From: an uncultured Shinella sp.
Lineage (GTDB): Bacteria > Pseudomonadota > Alphaproteobacteria > Rhizobiales > Rhizobiaceae
Assembly: GCA_946481465.1 (NCBI GenBank)
Contig: CAMLOC010000017.1
Location: 1-15,361 of the forward strand
Length of the DNA: 15,361 nucleotides
Direction of reading: 5' to 3'
Position 1 is the first letter of the stretch. Each line of letters begins with the position of its first letter. Positions 7,615-14,385 of this stretch are shown here, in pieces. The translations under genes were made by a program, and so were the position numbers. Below the pieces are notes generated by a model. It made no database searches. It was not told the DNA's origin and worked only from the letters and a program-made list of their open reading frames with translations.

Positions 7615-8265
7615 CTAGAGATCGAGGGCCGGCTCGACGATGGCCATGGTCGCCTCGACATGGTTTCGCGCGGCTTGCTCCGCATCGCTCTCATCGCGGC
7701 GCGTGAGCGCGTCCAGGATATGGCGATGCTGGCGATTGGTCTCCTTGACCTCGGCCTCGGAGAAAAGAATGGGCACGCGAAGCATCCAGTAGTGAAACTG
7801 CGTGCGCTCGTGGAATTGCTGGAGAAGCGGGTTTTTCGAGGCAGTGACGATCCGCTTGTGGAACTGCGTATTGAGCGCGTTGAGTTCGCTGCGCGTGAGG
7901 GCTTCGGCGGGCTCCATCGCCTCTATCAGCCGGGCCAACTCCTCAAGATCGGCCGCATCCGCGTGCCGCGCGGCAAGTCTTGTCGTCGCCGCTTCTATCG
8001 CCGCCCTGCTTTCGAATATGGCGCGCACCTGGCTGCGGTCGATCGTCTCGACGACCCAGCCCCGCTCGCGGTTGAGGAAGCCTTCGCCCTGAAGAAGGAG
8101 CAGCGCCTCGCGCACGGGGGTGCGGCCGACATTCAGCCGCTCGCACAGATCGTCCTCCACCAGGCGCTGGCCGGGCTTGAGTTCCGCCCCGAGAATCATG
8201 CTGCGCAGGCGATTGCGAACATCGGAAGCGATGAAATCTCCGGACGAACTCTTTCGTGACGCCAT
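7615..8265 (-). CDS. GntR-family (FadR/FCD subfamily) transcriptional regulator
   Basis: The predicted product has 216 residues. Residues about 10-70 form the GntR winged helix-turn-helix: VRNRLRSMILGAELKPGQRL, EDDLCERLNVGRTPVREALLLLQGEGFL. The C-terminal FCD ligand domain (about 80-210) contains FESRAAIEAATTRLAA, LNTQFHKRIVTASKNPLLQQ and RQHRHILDALTRRDESDAEQAARNHVE. The spaced Asp/His residues usually bind a metal and a carboxylate effector. The ATG at 8265 follows AAAGGA with a 9-base gap; an in-frame GTG at 8283 is weaker. It lies 202 bp downstream of the proC-like gene on the same strand. A palindrome in that gap resembles one upstream of the seven-gene cluster, so it probably represses itself and that cluster. 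The effector is unknown, with an amino acid or gamma-glutamyl metabolite the natural guess. Confidence 0.9.
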   Translation of the reverse strand: MASRKSSSGDFIASDVRNRLRSMILGAELKPGQRLVEDDLCERLNVGRTPVREALLLLQGEGFLNRERGWVVETIDRSQVRAIFESRAAIEAATTRLAARHADAADLEELARLIEAMEPAEALTRSELNALNTQFHKRIVTASKNPLLQQFHERTQFHYWMLRVPILFSEAEVKETNRQHRHILDALTRRDESDAEQAARNHVEATMAIVEPALDL

Positions 8266-8393
8266 GGGCCTTGTTCCTTTCACGCACCGGCCCGCTGGCC
8301 GGGCCTGTCATCTCCGCGATTTTCCGGCGGCCCATCGCGCTGGGCAAGCCGGGACATGTTCAACAAGCACCGCCAACCTCGCCGGAAGTCGAT

Positions 8394-8411
8394 ATATACT
8401 CTCGTGTATAT
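8394..8411. promoter_or_regulatory. Palindrome ATATAC-N6-GTATAT upstream of gntR (candidate operator)
   Basis: This perfect 6+6 bp inverted repeat with a 6-base spacer (TCTCGT) is an AT-rich island in GC-rich surroundings. It is about 137 bp upstream of the regulator ATG and inside the gap after the proC-like gene. FadR-type GntR proteins commonly bind short palindromes of this kind in their own promoters. A site of the same spacing, TATAT-N6-ATATA, occurs upstream of the first gene of the cluster. Function is inferred. Confidence 0.5.
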
Positions 8412-8467
8412 TAGGCTCTATCGTCATGCGCCCTGCCGTGTCGAGAGGCAAAGCGATCCGCAGGGCC

Positions 8468-9289
8468 TTATGCACCACCGGCGGCAGGCATCCCCAGTTC
8501 CCGCGCGCGCCGTTGCGCCACCGCGACTGCCCGCCGCAGCAGAGGCGCCAGGCCGTCCTGCGCATCCATCAGCACGGAAAGGGCCGCGGCCGTCGTTCCG
8601 TTCGGGCTGGTCACCTGCGCGCGCAGGGCGGCCGGGTCGACATCCGGCGCCAGCGCCATCTTCGCGGCGCCGAAGACGGTCTGCCTGGCAAGGGTCATGG
8701 CGATATCGGCCGGCAGGCCGACGGCGACACCCGCCGCGCTGAACGCCTCGATCAGGTGGAAGACATAGGCGGGGCCGGAGCCGGATACGGCCGTCACCGC
8801 GTCCATCAATCCCTCGTCCTCGACGAAGGCGACGCGCCCGATCGCCGACAGCAGGTCTTGCGCCCGAGACCTGTCGAGGGGGCGCGTGTTCGCGCTGGCG
8901 CAACAGACGATCATGCCCTCGCCGATGGCGGCGGGCGTGTTGGGCATGCACCGGATCAGCGCCGTCCCCGCGTCCGCTTCCCGCCGGATTGTATCGAGGG
9001 AAATGCCGGCGGCGACCGAAACGAGCAGACCGTTCCGCGCGAGGACGGGCCGGCAGGCCGCGACCGCTTCGGCCACCGCCTGCGGCTTGGTGGCGATCAC
9101 CACGACATCGGCACGGAAATCCTCCGGCAGACCGGCGATGGCGGCATGGACCGCCACGCCCAGGGCAGCCGCCCTCTGCCGCAGCTCGGCACTCAGCTCG
9201 ATCACGGCGAAGCGATGGCCTTCCATGCCGCTCCAGGTGCGCAGCATGGCGAACCCCATATTGCCGGCACCGATCAGCAAGACTTGCAT
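8468..9289 (-). CDS. proC: Pyrroline-5-carboxylate reductase-like protein (ProC family)
   Basis: The 273-residue product is of normal family length. An N-terminal Rossmann fold begins MQVLLIGAGNMG (GxGxxG), followed by VVVIATKPQ (63-70) and the family motif RCMPNTPA (113-120). The C-terminal helical dimerisation domain carries the ProC signature AVSGSGPAYVFHLIEA (from 167). Family members reduce 1-pyrroline-5-carboxylate to L-proline with NAD(P)H in the cytoplasm. The usual SPGGTT loop reads SPNGTT (228-233), a change at a normally conserved glycine. Together with its place in a transport cluster, this suggests a paralogue specialised for another cyclic imine rather than the housekeeping enzyme, though ordinary proline synthesis is not excluded. 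The start overlaps the end of the EamA gene by 16 bp, implying coupled translation. Confidence 0.88.
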   Translation of the reverse strand: MQVLLIGAGNMGFAMLRTWSGMEGHRFAVIELSAELRQRAAALGVAVHAAIAGLPEDFRADVVVIATKPQAVAEAVAACRPVLARNGLLVSVAAGISLDTIRREADAGTALIRCMPNTPAAIGEGMIVCCASANTRPLDRSRAQDLLSAIGRVAFVEDEGLMDAVTAVSGSGPAYVFHLIEAFSAAGVAVGLPADIAMTLARQTVFGAAKMALAPDVDPAALRAQVTSPNGTTAAALSVLMDAQDGLAPLLRRAVAVAQRRARELGMPAAGGA

Positions 9290-10209
9290 TCGCTACTTCC
9301 TTTCGAAACGGCTTCGATCCGTCGACCGGGCGCCCTGCCCGCAACGAGGCCGCTGCCGATGATGAGGCCGGCGCCGGCGAAGGTGACGACATCCGGTATG
9401 GCGCCGAAGGCGAGATAGCCGAAGCCCGTGGCCCACAGGAGGTGGGTATAGGAGAGCGGCGCGAGACGGGACACCTCAGCCTCGGGCCGGCGATAGGCGA
9501 AGGCGATGGCGACATGGGCCGCCAGCCAGAGACAGCCGGTCGCGGCAAGGAGAACGAGGTCCATTGCCGCCATGGCCCGGAACACGAAGGGCAGCGTGCC
9601 GCTCAAAAGCACGAAGCCCGTCAGGGCGGAATAGGCGAGCGTGGTCGCCAGGCCGTCGGCCACCACCGCCCGCCGCGTCATCACGAGCGCGGTCGCCCAG
9701 CAGGCGGCCGAGGCGATGGAGAAGAGGGCCGCAGGATTGTAGCCGGCAAGGCCGGGCCGCAGGATGACCAGAACCCCGAGCAGGCCGCCCAAGACGCCCA
9801 CCCAACGCCAGGCCGGCACCCGCTCCTTGAGGAGCAGCACGCACAGCAGCGTGACGAGGCACGGCGAGATGAAGACGAGCGCGGTCGCCTCGACGATCGG
9901 CTGGAGGCTGAGGGCGGCCACCAGCAGGATCGTCGCGCCGGCCATGCCGAGGCCGCGGATGACCTGAGCCGCCGAAGCCGCGCTGCGGGCGGGCCTGCCG
10001 GAACGCAGGCACACGGCCGCCAGCAGGATCGACGCCGCGAGATAGCGGAACCAGGCGATCTGCAAGGGATGGAAGGTCGCGGACAGATGCTTGGCGACGA
10101 CGTCGGACGCCGCGAAGAGCAGCATGGCGGCCAGGCAGAGCAGGATGCTTTCACGCCCGCGCAACCCGGCGCCAAGATCGAGGCCGGCACTGGAAAAGAT
10201 GCGCGTCAT
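9274..10209 (-). CDS. EamA/DMT-superfamily transporter
   Basis: The predicted product has 311 residues with about ten hydrophobic segments arranged as two EamA repeats, the usual architecture and size. Characteristic stretches are LLCLAAMLLFAASDVVAKHL in the first helix, FRYLAASILLAAV, ALSLQPIVEATALVFISPCLVTLL and LKERVPAWRWVGVLGGLLGVLVILRPG closing the first repeat, then LSYTHLLWATGFGYLAFGAIPD in the second. Known members of this inner-membrane family export amino acids or metabolites, though many have unknown substrates. The ATG at 10209 is 9 bp after the VOC gene stop codon; a TTG at 10215 is an alternative. The 3' end overlaps the proC-like gene. In this operon it could export a product or excess amino acid. 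The C-terminus ends in Ser/Cys-rich SKGSSECKSC. Confidence 0.88.
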   Translation of the reverse strand: MTRIFSSAGLDLGAGLRGRESILLCLAAMLLFAASDVVAKHLSATFHPLQIAWFRYLAASILLAAVCLRSGRPARSAASAAQVIRGLGMAGATILLVAALSLQPIVEATALVFISPCLVTLLCVLLLKERVPAWRWVGVLGGLLGVLVILRPGLAGYNPAALFSIASAACWATALVMTRRAVVADGLATTLAYSALTGFVLLSGTLPFVFRAMAAMDLVLLAATGCLWLAAHVAIAFAYRRPEAEVSRLAPLSYTHLLWATGFGYLAFGAIPDVVTFAGAGLIIGSGLVAGRAPGRRIEAVSKGSSECKSC

Positions 10210-10218
10210 CGGCAAGGA

Positions 10219-10656
10219 TCACGATTTGCGGATTTCGAGCACGATGCCGGCGTTCTCCCGCGTGTCGAAGTAGCAGAAGCCCGAACCGTCCGCGCGCTTG
10301 CCGCGGGCGATGACCGGGAGGCCGCGTGCGCGGCCCTCCGCCTCCGCCGCATCGCGGTCGGCCACCTCGAAGCCGAGATGGTAGACGCCCTCGCCGCGCG
10401 TATCGAGAAAGCGCCTTTGCGGCGAATCCAGTTCGCCCGGATCGCAGAGCTGGATCTGCACGTTCTCAAGGTCGCAGCATTTGTAGCGCATGGCGTCGGA
10501 GGCGGCCTTGCTGGGCACGTCGAATTCCAGATAGGGCCCCTTCTTCGGATAATCGAACCATGGGCCGACGCCGAGGCTCTCATAGTAGGAAACCGCCCTG
10601 TCGAGATCGTGGACGACGATGCAGACGTGGTGCAGGTGCTGGAAGATTGCGGTCAT
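10219..10656 (-). CDS. VOC-family protein (glyoxalase / methylmalonyl-CoA epimerase-like)
   Basis: This 145-residue protein has the two beta-alpha-beta-beta-beta modules of the vicinal oxygen chelate fold: FQHLHHVCIVVHDLDRAVSYYESLG at the start and GEGVYHLGFEVADRDAAEAE in the second module. Metal-ligand candidates are H10, Q67 or Q69, H93 and E141. Their spacing matches the His-Gln-His-Glu set of methylmalonyl-CoA epimerase, so a catalytic metal site is likely. The conserved end GFCYFDTRENAGIVLEI is also family-like. VOC enzymes include epimerases, lyases and dioxygenases, so the reaction cannot be named. The ATG at 10656 follows a strong AAGGAAGG ribosome-binding site. It sits between the ABC ATPase and EamA genes and is probably in the same transcript. 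It may epimerise or isomerise the imported substrate. Confidence 0.85.
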   Translation of the reverse strand: MTAIFQHLHHVCIVVHDLDRAVSYYESLGVGPWFDYPKKGPYLEFDVPSKAASDAMRYKCCDLENVQIQLCDPGELDSPQRRFLDTRGEGVYHLGFEVADRDAAEAEGRARGLPVIARGKRADGSGFCYFDTRENAGIVLEIRKS

Positions 10657-10694
10657 GTCGGTTGCCTTCCTTGAGAATGCGCGAAGGTTCGTCG

Positions 10695-10715
10695 CCGGCG
10701 CCGGGAGGGCGCCGG
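10695..10715 (-). other. Intercistronic hairpin between the ABC ATPase and VOC genes
   Basis: Arms CCGGCGCC and GGCGCCGG (8 bp, perfect) surround a 5-base loop in the 83-bp gap between the two genes. No T-run follows on the minus strand, so a full intrinsic terminator is unlikely. It could stabilise upstream transporter mRNA or cause partial attenuation. Confidence 0.45.
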
Positions 10716-10739
10716 TCGTCGTCGTGAAGGGGGTGCGGA

Positions 10740-11528
10740 TCAGTGCGCCGGCAACAGCCGCGCTAGGAACTGCCGGGCGCGCTCGCTCCTGGGCGCGGTG
10801 AAGAAATCCGTCGAGGGCGCATCCTCGGCAAGGCGTCCGCCCTCCATGAAGATCACCCGGTCGGCGACGTCCCGGGCGATGCCCATGTCATGGGTGGCGA
10901 TCAGCATGGTCTGTCCCTCCTCGGCCAATTTGCGGATCGTCTCGACCACCTCCTGCGCCAGTTCCGGATCGAGCGCCGAGGTGGGCTCGTCAAGCAACAG
11001 GACGCGCGGCTGCATGGCGAGCGCCCGCGCGATGGCGACACGCTGCTGCTGGCCGCCGGAGAGTTCCGACGGATAGGCGTCCGCCTTGGCCTTCAATCCC
11101 ACCTTGTCGAGCAGGTCGAGCGCCAGCGCCGCAGCATCCGCCTTCTGTGCCTTGAGCACATGGACCGGGCCGCTCATCACGTTCTGCAGCGCGGTCATGT
11201 GCTTGAAGAGGTTGAAGTGCTGGAAGACCATGCCGATCTTCTGCCGCTGGCGGCTGATCTCCGCGTCGGACAGCTCGTAGAGCGCCTCGCCGCCCAGCCG
11301 GTAGCCGATCAGGTCGCCATGCACGTAGATGCGCCCGGCCGAGATGGTTTCCAGATGGTTGACGCAGCGCAGCAGCGTGGACTTGCCGGCGCCCGAAGGA
11401 CCCAGCAACGCCACGACCTCGCCCTGCGGCACGTCGAAGCTGACATCGGTGAAAGCCGAGACGGCGGCCCATTTCTTGGAGACGCCGACCAGGGAAACGG
11501 CGGGGGTCTGTTCCTGTGTGGTGCTCAT
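10740..11528 (-). CDS. Polar amino acid ABC transporter ATP-binding protein
   Basis: The predicted product has 262 residues with a complete nucleotide-binding domain: Walker A GPSGAGKST (43-51), Q-loop MVFQHFNLFKHMTALQNV (from 100), signature LSGGQQQRVAIARAL (156-170), Walker B VLLLDEPTSALDPE (176-189) and switch histidine ATHD (H213). The FNLF(K/P)HMT and SALDPEL wording is typical of the GlnQ/HisP/OccP group that drives polar amino acid and opine importers. The ATG at 11528 overlaps the permease stop codon in an ATGA arrangement, so the two are translationally coupled. The same frame is open far upstream into the permease gene, but that part is out of frame with the real permease and is not coding. 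The protein acts at the inner membrane with the permease and binding protein. Confidence 0.93.
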   Translation of the reverse strand: MSTTQEQTPAVSLVGVSKKWAAVSAFTDVSFDVPQGEVVALLGPSGAGKSTLLRCVNHLETISAGRIYVHGDLIGYRLGGEALYELSDAEISRQRQKIGMVFQHFNLFKHMTALQNVMSGPVHVLKAQKADAAALALDLLDKVGLKAKADAYPSELSGGQQQRVAIARALAMQPRVLLLDEPTSALDPELAQEVVETIRKLAEEGQTMLIATHDMGIARDVADRVIFMEGGRLAEDAPSTDFFTAPRSERARQFLARLLPAH

Positions 11529-12367
11529 CGCTGGGGGAAAACCTTTTCGAGGACGGTCTGGATGGCGGTCGCGAAGGCGGTCATCACGAGATACCAGAAG
11601 GCGGCGACGGCAAGCAGTTCGACGACCTGGAAATTGGAGGCGTAGATGTCGGTCGCAACGCGCAGCAGTTCCAGATAGCCGATGGCGGAGGCGAGCGAGG
11701 AGGACTTCAGCAGCATGATGTACTGGTTGCCCGCCGCCGGGATGATGATGCGGCCGGCCTGCGGGATGACGACCTGAGCGAGCACCTGGCGTTGCGTCAT
11801 GCCGAGGGCCGTCGCCGCCGCCCGCTGGCCCTTGTCGACCGCGAGGATGCCGGCGCGGATGATCTCGCTCATATAGGCCCCTTCCGCGAGGCTGAGGCCG
11901 GCGAGCGCGGCGAGGAAGGGCGTGACGAGCGAGGTGGTGGGCGTCGAGAACAGCGGCCCGGCCATGAAGGGCAGGCCGATCGTGATCGACGGGAACATGA
12001 TCGGCACGGCGTTGAACCAGAAGATGAGCTGGATCAGCATCGGCGTGCCGCGGAAGAGATAGACATAGGTGGCCGAGATCGCGACCAGGATGGGATTGCC
12101 GCTTACCCGCATCAAGGCGGCGATAAAGCCGATCACGGTGGCGATGAACAGCGCCAGCGTGCCGAGCATGAGGGCGTTGACCGCCCCCATGACGATGAGC
12201 GGATCGAAGATGTAGTCGGCGAAGACACCGAGATCGACGATCCGCGCGCGGATGGCCGCATGGACGATCGTCACCACCGCCGCCAGGGCGACGGCGCCGA
12301 GGATCCATGCCCCCCAGCGGCGGCGATGGACGATCGGAAGTTCCAGGGCGGAAAGACGGTCCGTCAT
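11525..12367 (-). CDS. Polar amino acid ABC transporter permease
   Basis: The predicted product has 280 residues, with an N-terminal helix (WILGAVALAAVVTIVHAA) before the HisM/GlnP-type permease domain. Family stretches are NALMLGTLALFIATVIGFIAAL, YLFRGTPMLIQLIFWFNAVP and LSLAEGAYMSEIIRAGI. The cytoplasmic EAA-like loop is GQRAAATALGMTQRQVLAQVVIPQAGRIIIPAAGNQYIMLLKSSSL. Import permeases of this class often occur as pairs; only one is encoded here, so it would have to form a homodimer. The ATG at 12367 has GAGG seven bases upstream. The ATG at 12373 is also in frame but too close to that site. It lies 19 bp downstream of the binding-protein gene and overlaps the ATPase start. Confidence 0.92.
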   Translation of the reverse strand: MTDRLSALELPIVHRRRWGAWILGAVALAAVVTIVHAAIRARIVDLGVFADYIFDPLIVMGAVNALMLGTLALFIATVIGFIAALMRVSGNPILVAISATYVYLFRGTPMLIQLIFWFNAVPIMFPSITIGLPFMAGPLFSTPTTSLVTPFLAALAGLSLAEGAYMSEIIRAGILAVDKGQRAAATALGMTQRQVLAQVVIPQAGRIIIPAAGNQYIMLLKSSSLASAIGYLELLRVATDIYASNFQVVELLAVAAFWYLVMTAFATAIQTVLEKVFPQR

Positions 12368-12386
12368 GGCCATGCCTCGTTCTCCC

Positions 12387-13253
12387 TCAGCGCTTGCTGG
12401 CCGGCAGGTTGACGGTGATTTCCGGCAGCGCCGCGCCGCCGACGCCCCACTTGTCCATGATCTTCCCGTAGGTGCCGTCCGCCAGCATTTCCTGCAGCGC
12501 CGTCTTCACGGCGTCGCGCAGGCCGGCATTGTCCTTGGAGAAGCCCCAGGAGGTGATGTAGGGCGTCAGCATGTAGTTGCCGCCGACGATGGAATACTTG
12601 CCGGGAAACTGCGTGCCCATGTAGACGAGCGCCGGGAAGTCGCCGAGATAGGCATCGACGCGCTTGAGGTCGAGTTGCATGCGGGCATCCGGTGCGGAGG
12701 GGAGCTGCTCGGCGCGGATCGCCGCCTTGCCCCCGGCCGTGCAGGCGGCGGATGCCTCCTCGACCTTGGCCATGATGACGCGGCTGCCGAGAAGCGTGGC
12801 GACCGACTTGCCGCAGAAATCCGCGATGGTCTTGTACGTCTCCGCATCCTCGGCCCGCACCATGGCGGAGCCGCCGGACGCCATGTAGTTGACGAAATCG
12901 AGCTTCTGCTCGCGCTCCTCGGTGTCGCTGATGCCGCCCGAGGCGATGTCGAAGCGCCCGGCCTCGATGCCGGGGATGAGGGCTGCATATTCGGCCTGGA
13001 CATAGTCGAGCTTCAGTTCGAGCCGGTTTGCGACTTCCGCGAGGAGATCGGCGCTGGCGCCCGTCACCTCGCTTGCGCCCGGCTCGCGGAATTCGATGGG
13101 CGGGAAGGTCTGCTGCGAGCCCGCGGTGATCCTGCCCGCCTGGCGGATGGCCTCGGGCACCAGCCGTGCGCTCTCGCCGGCAAAGGCCCCGCCGGCCAGG
13201 GCGGCCGTCGCCGCCGCTGCCAGTACGAGGGTGTGGATGATCCCATGTTTCAT
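12387..13253 (-). CDS. Periplasmic amino acid ABC transporter substrate-binding protein
   Basis: The predicted product has 288 residues. A signal peptide (MKHGIIHTLVLAAAATAALAGGAFA) is cleaved near residue 25. The mature protein follows the bacterial extracellular solute-binding family 3 fold: RITAGSQQTFPPIEFRE in the first strand, GASADLLAEVANRLELKLDYV, YAALIPGIEAGRFDIASGGISDTEEREQKLDFVNYM (the family signature region), then FCGKSVATLLGS, and DAYLGDFPALVYM in the second lobe. Two cysteines, in ADFCGKS and SAACTAGG, may form a disulfide. A normal family-3 binding site for an amino acid is likely, but the exact ligand is unknown. The ATG at 13253 has an upstream AGGGG. The frame is open further upstream but without coding character. 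It is the first of the three transporter genes. Confidence 0.92.
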   Translation of the reverse strand: MKHGIIHTLVLAAAATAALAGGAFAGESARLVPEAIRQAGRITAGSQQTFPPIEFREPGASEVTGASADLLAEVANRLELKLDYVQAEYAALIPGIEAGRFDIASGGISDTEEREQKLDFVNYMASGGSAMVRAEDAETYKTIADFCGKSVATLLGSRVIMAKVEEASAACTAGGKAAIRAEQLPSAPDARMQLDLKRVDAYLGDFPALVYMGTQFPGKYSIVGGNYMLTPYITSWGFSKDNAGLRDAVKTALQEMLADGTYGKIMDKWGVGGAALPEITVNLPASKR

Positions 13254-13303
13254 TGCGTTACCCCTGTCCTTGTTGATCTTGTATGCAGTCCGCATGGATT
13301 GGC

Positions 13304-13328
13304 GGCTGCGCCGCGAGACGGCGCAGCC
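13304..13328 (-). other. 10-bp perfect hairpin between the GGCT-like and binding-protein genes
   Basis: Arms GGCTGCGCCG and CGGCGCAGCC surround a 5-base loop in the 82-bp gap. The stem is long and GC-rich but lacks a following T-run on the minus strand. It begins 8 bp after the stop codon of the upstream gene. It may be a partial terminator or an mRNA-stabilising structure that sets relative expression of the first gene and the transporter. Confidence 0.55.
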
Positions 13329-13335
13329 CACGACG

Positions 13336-13836
13336 TCAGCGCGTATCCGCGCCCTTGCCGGGAACGGCCGACGGATTCGGCCGGTCGGCGCGCGGGCACT
13401 CGGCAGCGCTATCGAAGACCGCCTGTACCTTTGCAAGATAGTCCGGCGAAAAATCCCACTGCTTCAGGCCCGCGGGAATGTGCTCCCAGTAGAAATTCGG
13501 CGGGCGCATGGCGATGCCGGGCCGCACGAGGCGATAGGTCCAGCAATCGTATTGCTTGCCGTCCTCGCCGTAGACCGTCACGCAGCAGCGTTCGAAATCG
13601 TCGTAGTCTTCGGCAAAATGCGCTTCGTCATGCTCGAACACGACACCGTAGGCCCGCTCGCCCCAGGCTTCCGCCGTGTTGAGGAAATGGCACCAGCCGC
13701 GGTCCTTGCGATCGCCCGCCGCGTGGAAGCGCAGCGCATGGTTGGCGGCATAGGCCTTGGTCACCGGCTTTGCCGCCGGCATGAAGCGGGCAATCTCGAC
13801 GTCGTGCAGCCATGTGCAGTAGGCGAAATAATACAT
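13336..13836 (-). CDS. Gamma-glutamylcyclotransferase-like (GGCT/AIG2 fold) protein
   Basis: The predicted product has 166 residues. The opening MYYFAYCTWL matches the position of the FAYGSNL substrate loop of gamma-glutamylcyclotransferases. YGVVFEHDEAHFAEDYDDFE (63-82) corresponds to the strand and helix carrying the catalytic acid (candidate E82), followed by CWTYRLVRPGIAMRPPNFYWEHIPAGLKQWDFSPDYLAKVQAV, the usual family C-terminus. Known enzymes release 5-oxoproline from gamma-glutamyl amino acids. The loop is atypical (Cys-Thr for Gly-Ser), so activity is uncertain. The ATG at 13836 follows GAAGAGG with five bases between; MEEVF just upstream is a poorer start. The gene heads the minus-strand cluster, and an AT-rich palindromic promoter region lies about 85 bp upstream. 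The fold assignment is from motif layout only. Confidence 0.68.
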   Translation of the reverse strand: MYYFAYCTWLHDVEIARFMPAAKPVTKAYAANHALRFHAAGDRKDRGWCHFLNTAEAWGERAYGVVFEHDEAHFAEDYDDFERCCVTVYGEDGKQYDCWTYRLVRPGIAMRPPNFYWEHIPAGLKQWDFSPDYLAKVQAVFDSAAECPRADRPNPSAVPGKGADTR

Positions 13837-13915
13837 GAAAACCTCTTCCATGGGGCGGGAACCCGCACCCATCCTTGTTGCGTTGCCGGGGAGATTGCGG
13901 TTCGCCATCCCTCCA

Positions 13916-13931
13916 TATATTTTTTCATATA
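13916..13931. promoter_or_regulatory. AT-rich palindrome TATAT-N6-ATATA upstream of the cluster (candidate GntR operator)
   Basis: This inverted repeat lies about 80-95 bp upstream of the GGCT-like gene in the only AT-rich patch of the area. Its 5-bp arms and 6-base spacer match the arrangement of the palindrome in front of gntR (core TATAC-N6-GTATA). The shared form TATA(C/T)-N6-(G/A)TATA suggests one regulator for both. A T-run in the spacer means chance AT-richness is possible. Confidence 0.42.
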
Positions 13932-13956
13932 CGAAGAAATATGCGAGGTCAAGGCG

Positions 13957-14250
13957 CCCCTGCCCCGCCGGATGACGGTGCGCGAGGTATTGCAGGCAGG
14001 CGCCAGCCGGAACGCCGGCCCCGCGCACTCTTCTCGCCTTTCGCTACGATGAGGAGCCCGACGGGCTGCCGGAGGCCTTCCGGCAAGCGCGTTGTCCGGC
14101 GGGCAGAAGAAGCTGCTTTCTGTCGCCACGGCCTTCCTCGTGGTGGAACACGACATGCTGTTCACCCGCGATCTGTGCTCGCGCCGCATCGTGCCGGATC
14201 GCGGCGCGATCATCGCCGGCTGCGTGCCTCGCGAACTTCAAGACAATCCG
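13957..14250 (+). pseudogene. Remnant of a LivG/LivF-like ABC transporter ATPase
   Basis: Two pieces in different frames read as parts of one ATPase. The first, PLPRRMTVREVLQAGA (13957 on), resembles the segment after the Q-loop, where branched-chain amino acid type ATPases read MTVREN. It hits a stop at 14050. From 14092 the frame reads LSGGQKKLLSVATAFLVVEHDMLFTRDLC, then IVPDRGAIIAGCVPRELQDNP, the usual end of LivG-type proteins. The signature LSGGQ passes directly into the switch-histidine strand VVEHDM. The roughly 40-50 residues in between, including Walker B and its catalytic glutamate, are therefore deleted. Walker A is missing too. The gene cannot make a working ATPase. Confidence 0.65.
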
Positions 14251-14301
14251 CGCCGGCTATGGCGACGGGGTGGCCTTGCCGACCTGCTGGAGGATCCCGC
14301 C

Positions 14302-14377
14302 ATGAGGAAGTCGAGAACGATGGTGCGCTCTCGCTGTGCTTCTGATCGCCGGAACCGGAGGCGCGCGCACGCATGCC
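14302..14377 (+). pseudogene. Frameshifted signal-peptide remnant of a binding-protein gene
   Basis: A GGAGG ribosome-binding site (14289-14293) precedes an ATG at 14302 reading MRKSRTMV. In the next frame, from 14324, follows CALAVLLIAGTGGARTHA. Joined across a small frameshift these make a standard bacterial signal peptide of the kind that starts periplasmic binding proteins. No mature domain follows. Its place just after the decayed ATPase fits the remains of one transporter operon. Confidence 0.4.
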
Positions 14378-14385
14378 GGCAGGTC

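Noticed and set aside
8289..8305. GGCCCG-CTGGC-CGGGCC hairpin in the gntR leader
   Set aside because: Six-base GC arms are expected by chance in this base composition.
8430..8466. GCCCTGC and GCAGGGC inverted repeat after the proC-like gene as a terminator
   Set aside because: The loop is 23 bases and no T-run follows.
11529..12308. Upstream in-frame extension of the amino acid ABC ATPase
   Set aside because: This stretch is an alternative frame of the permease gene, and the ATGA overlap at 11525-11528 gives the proper start.
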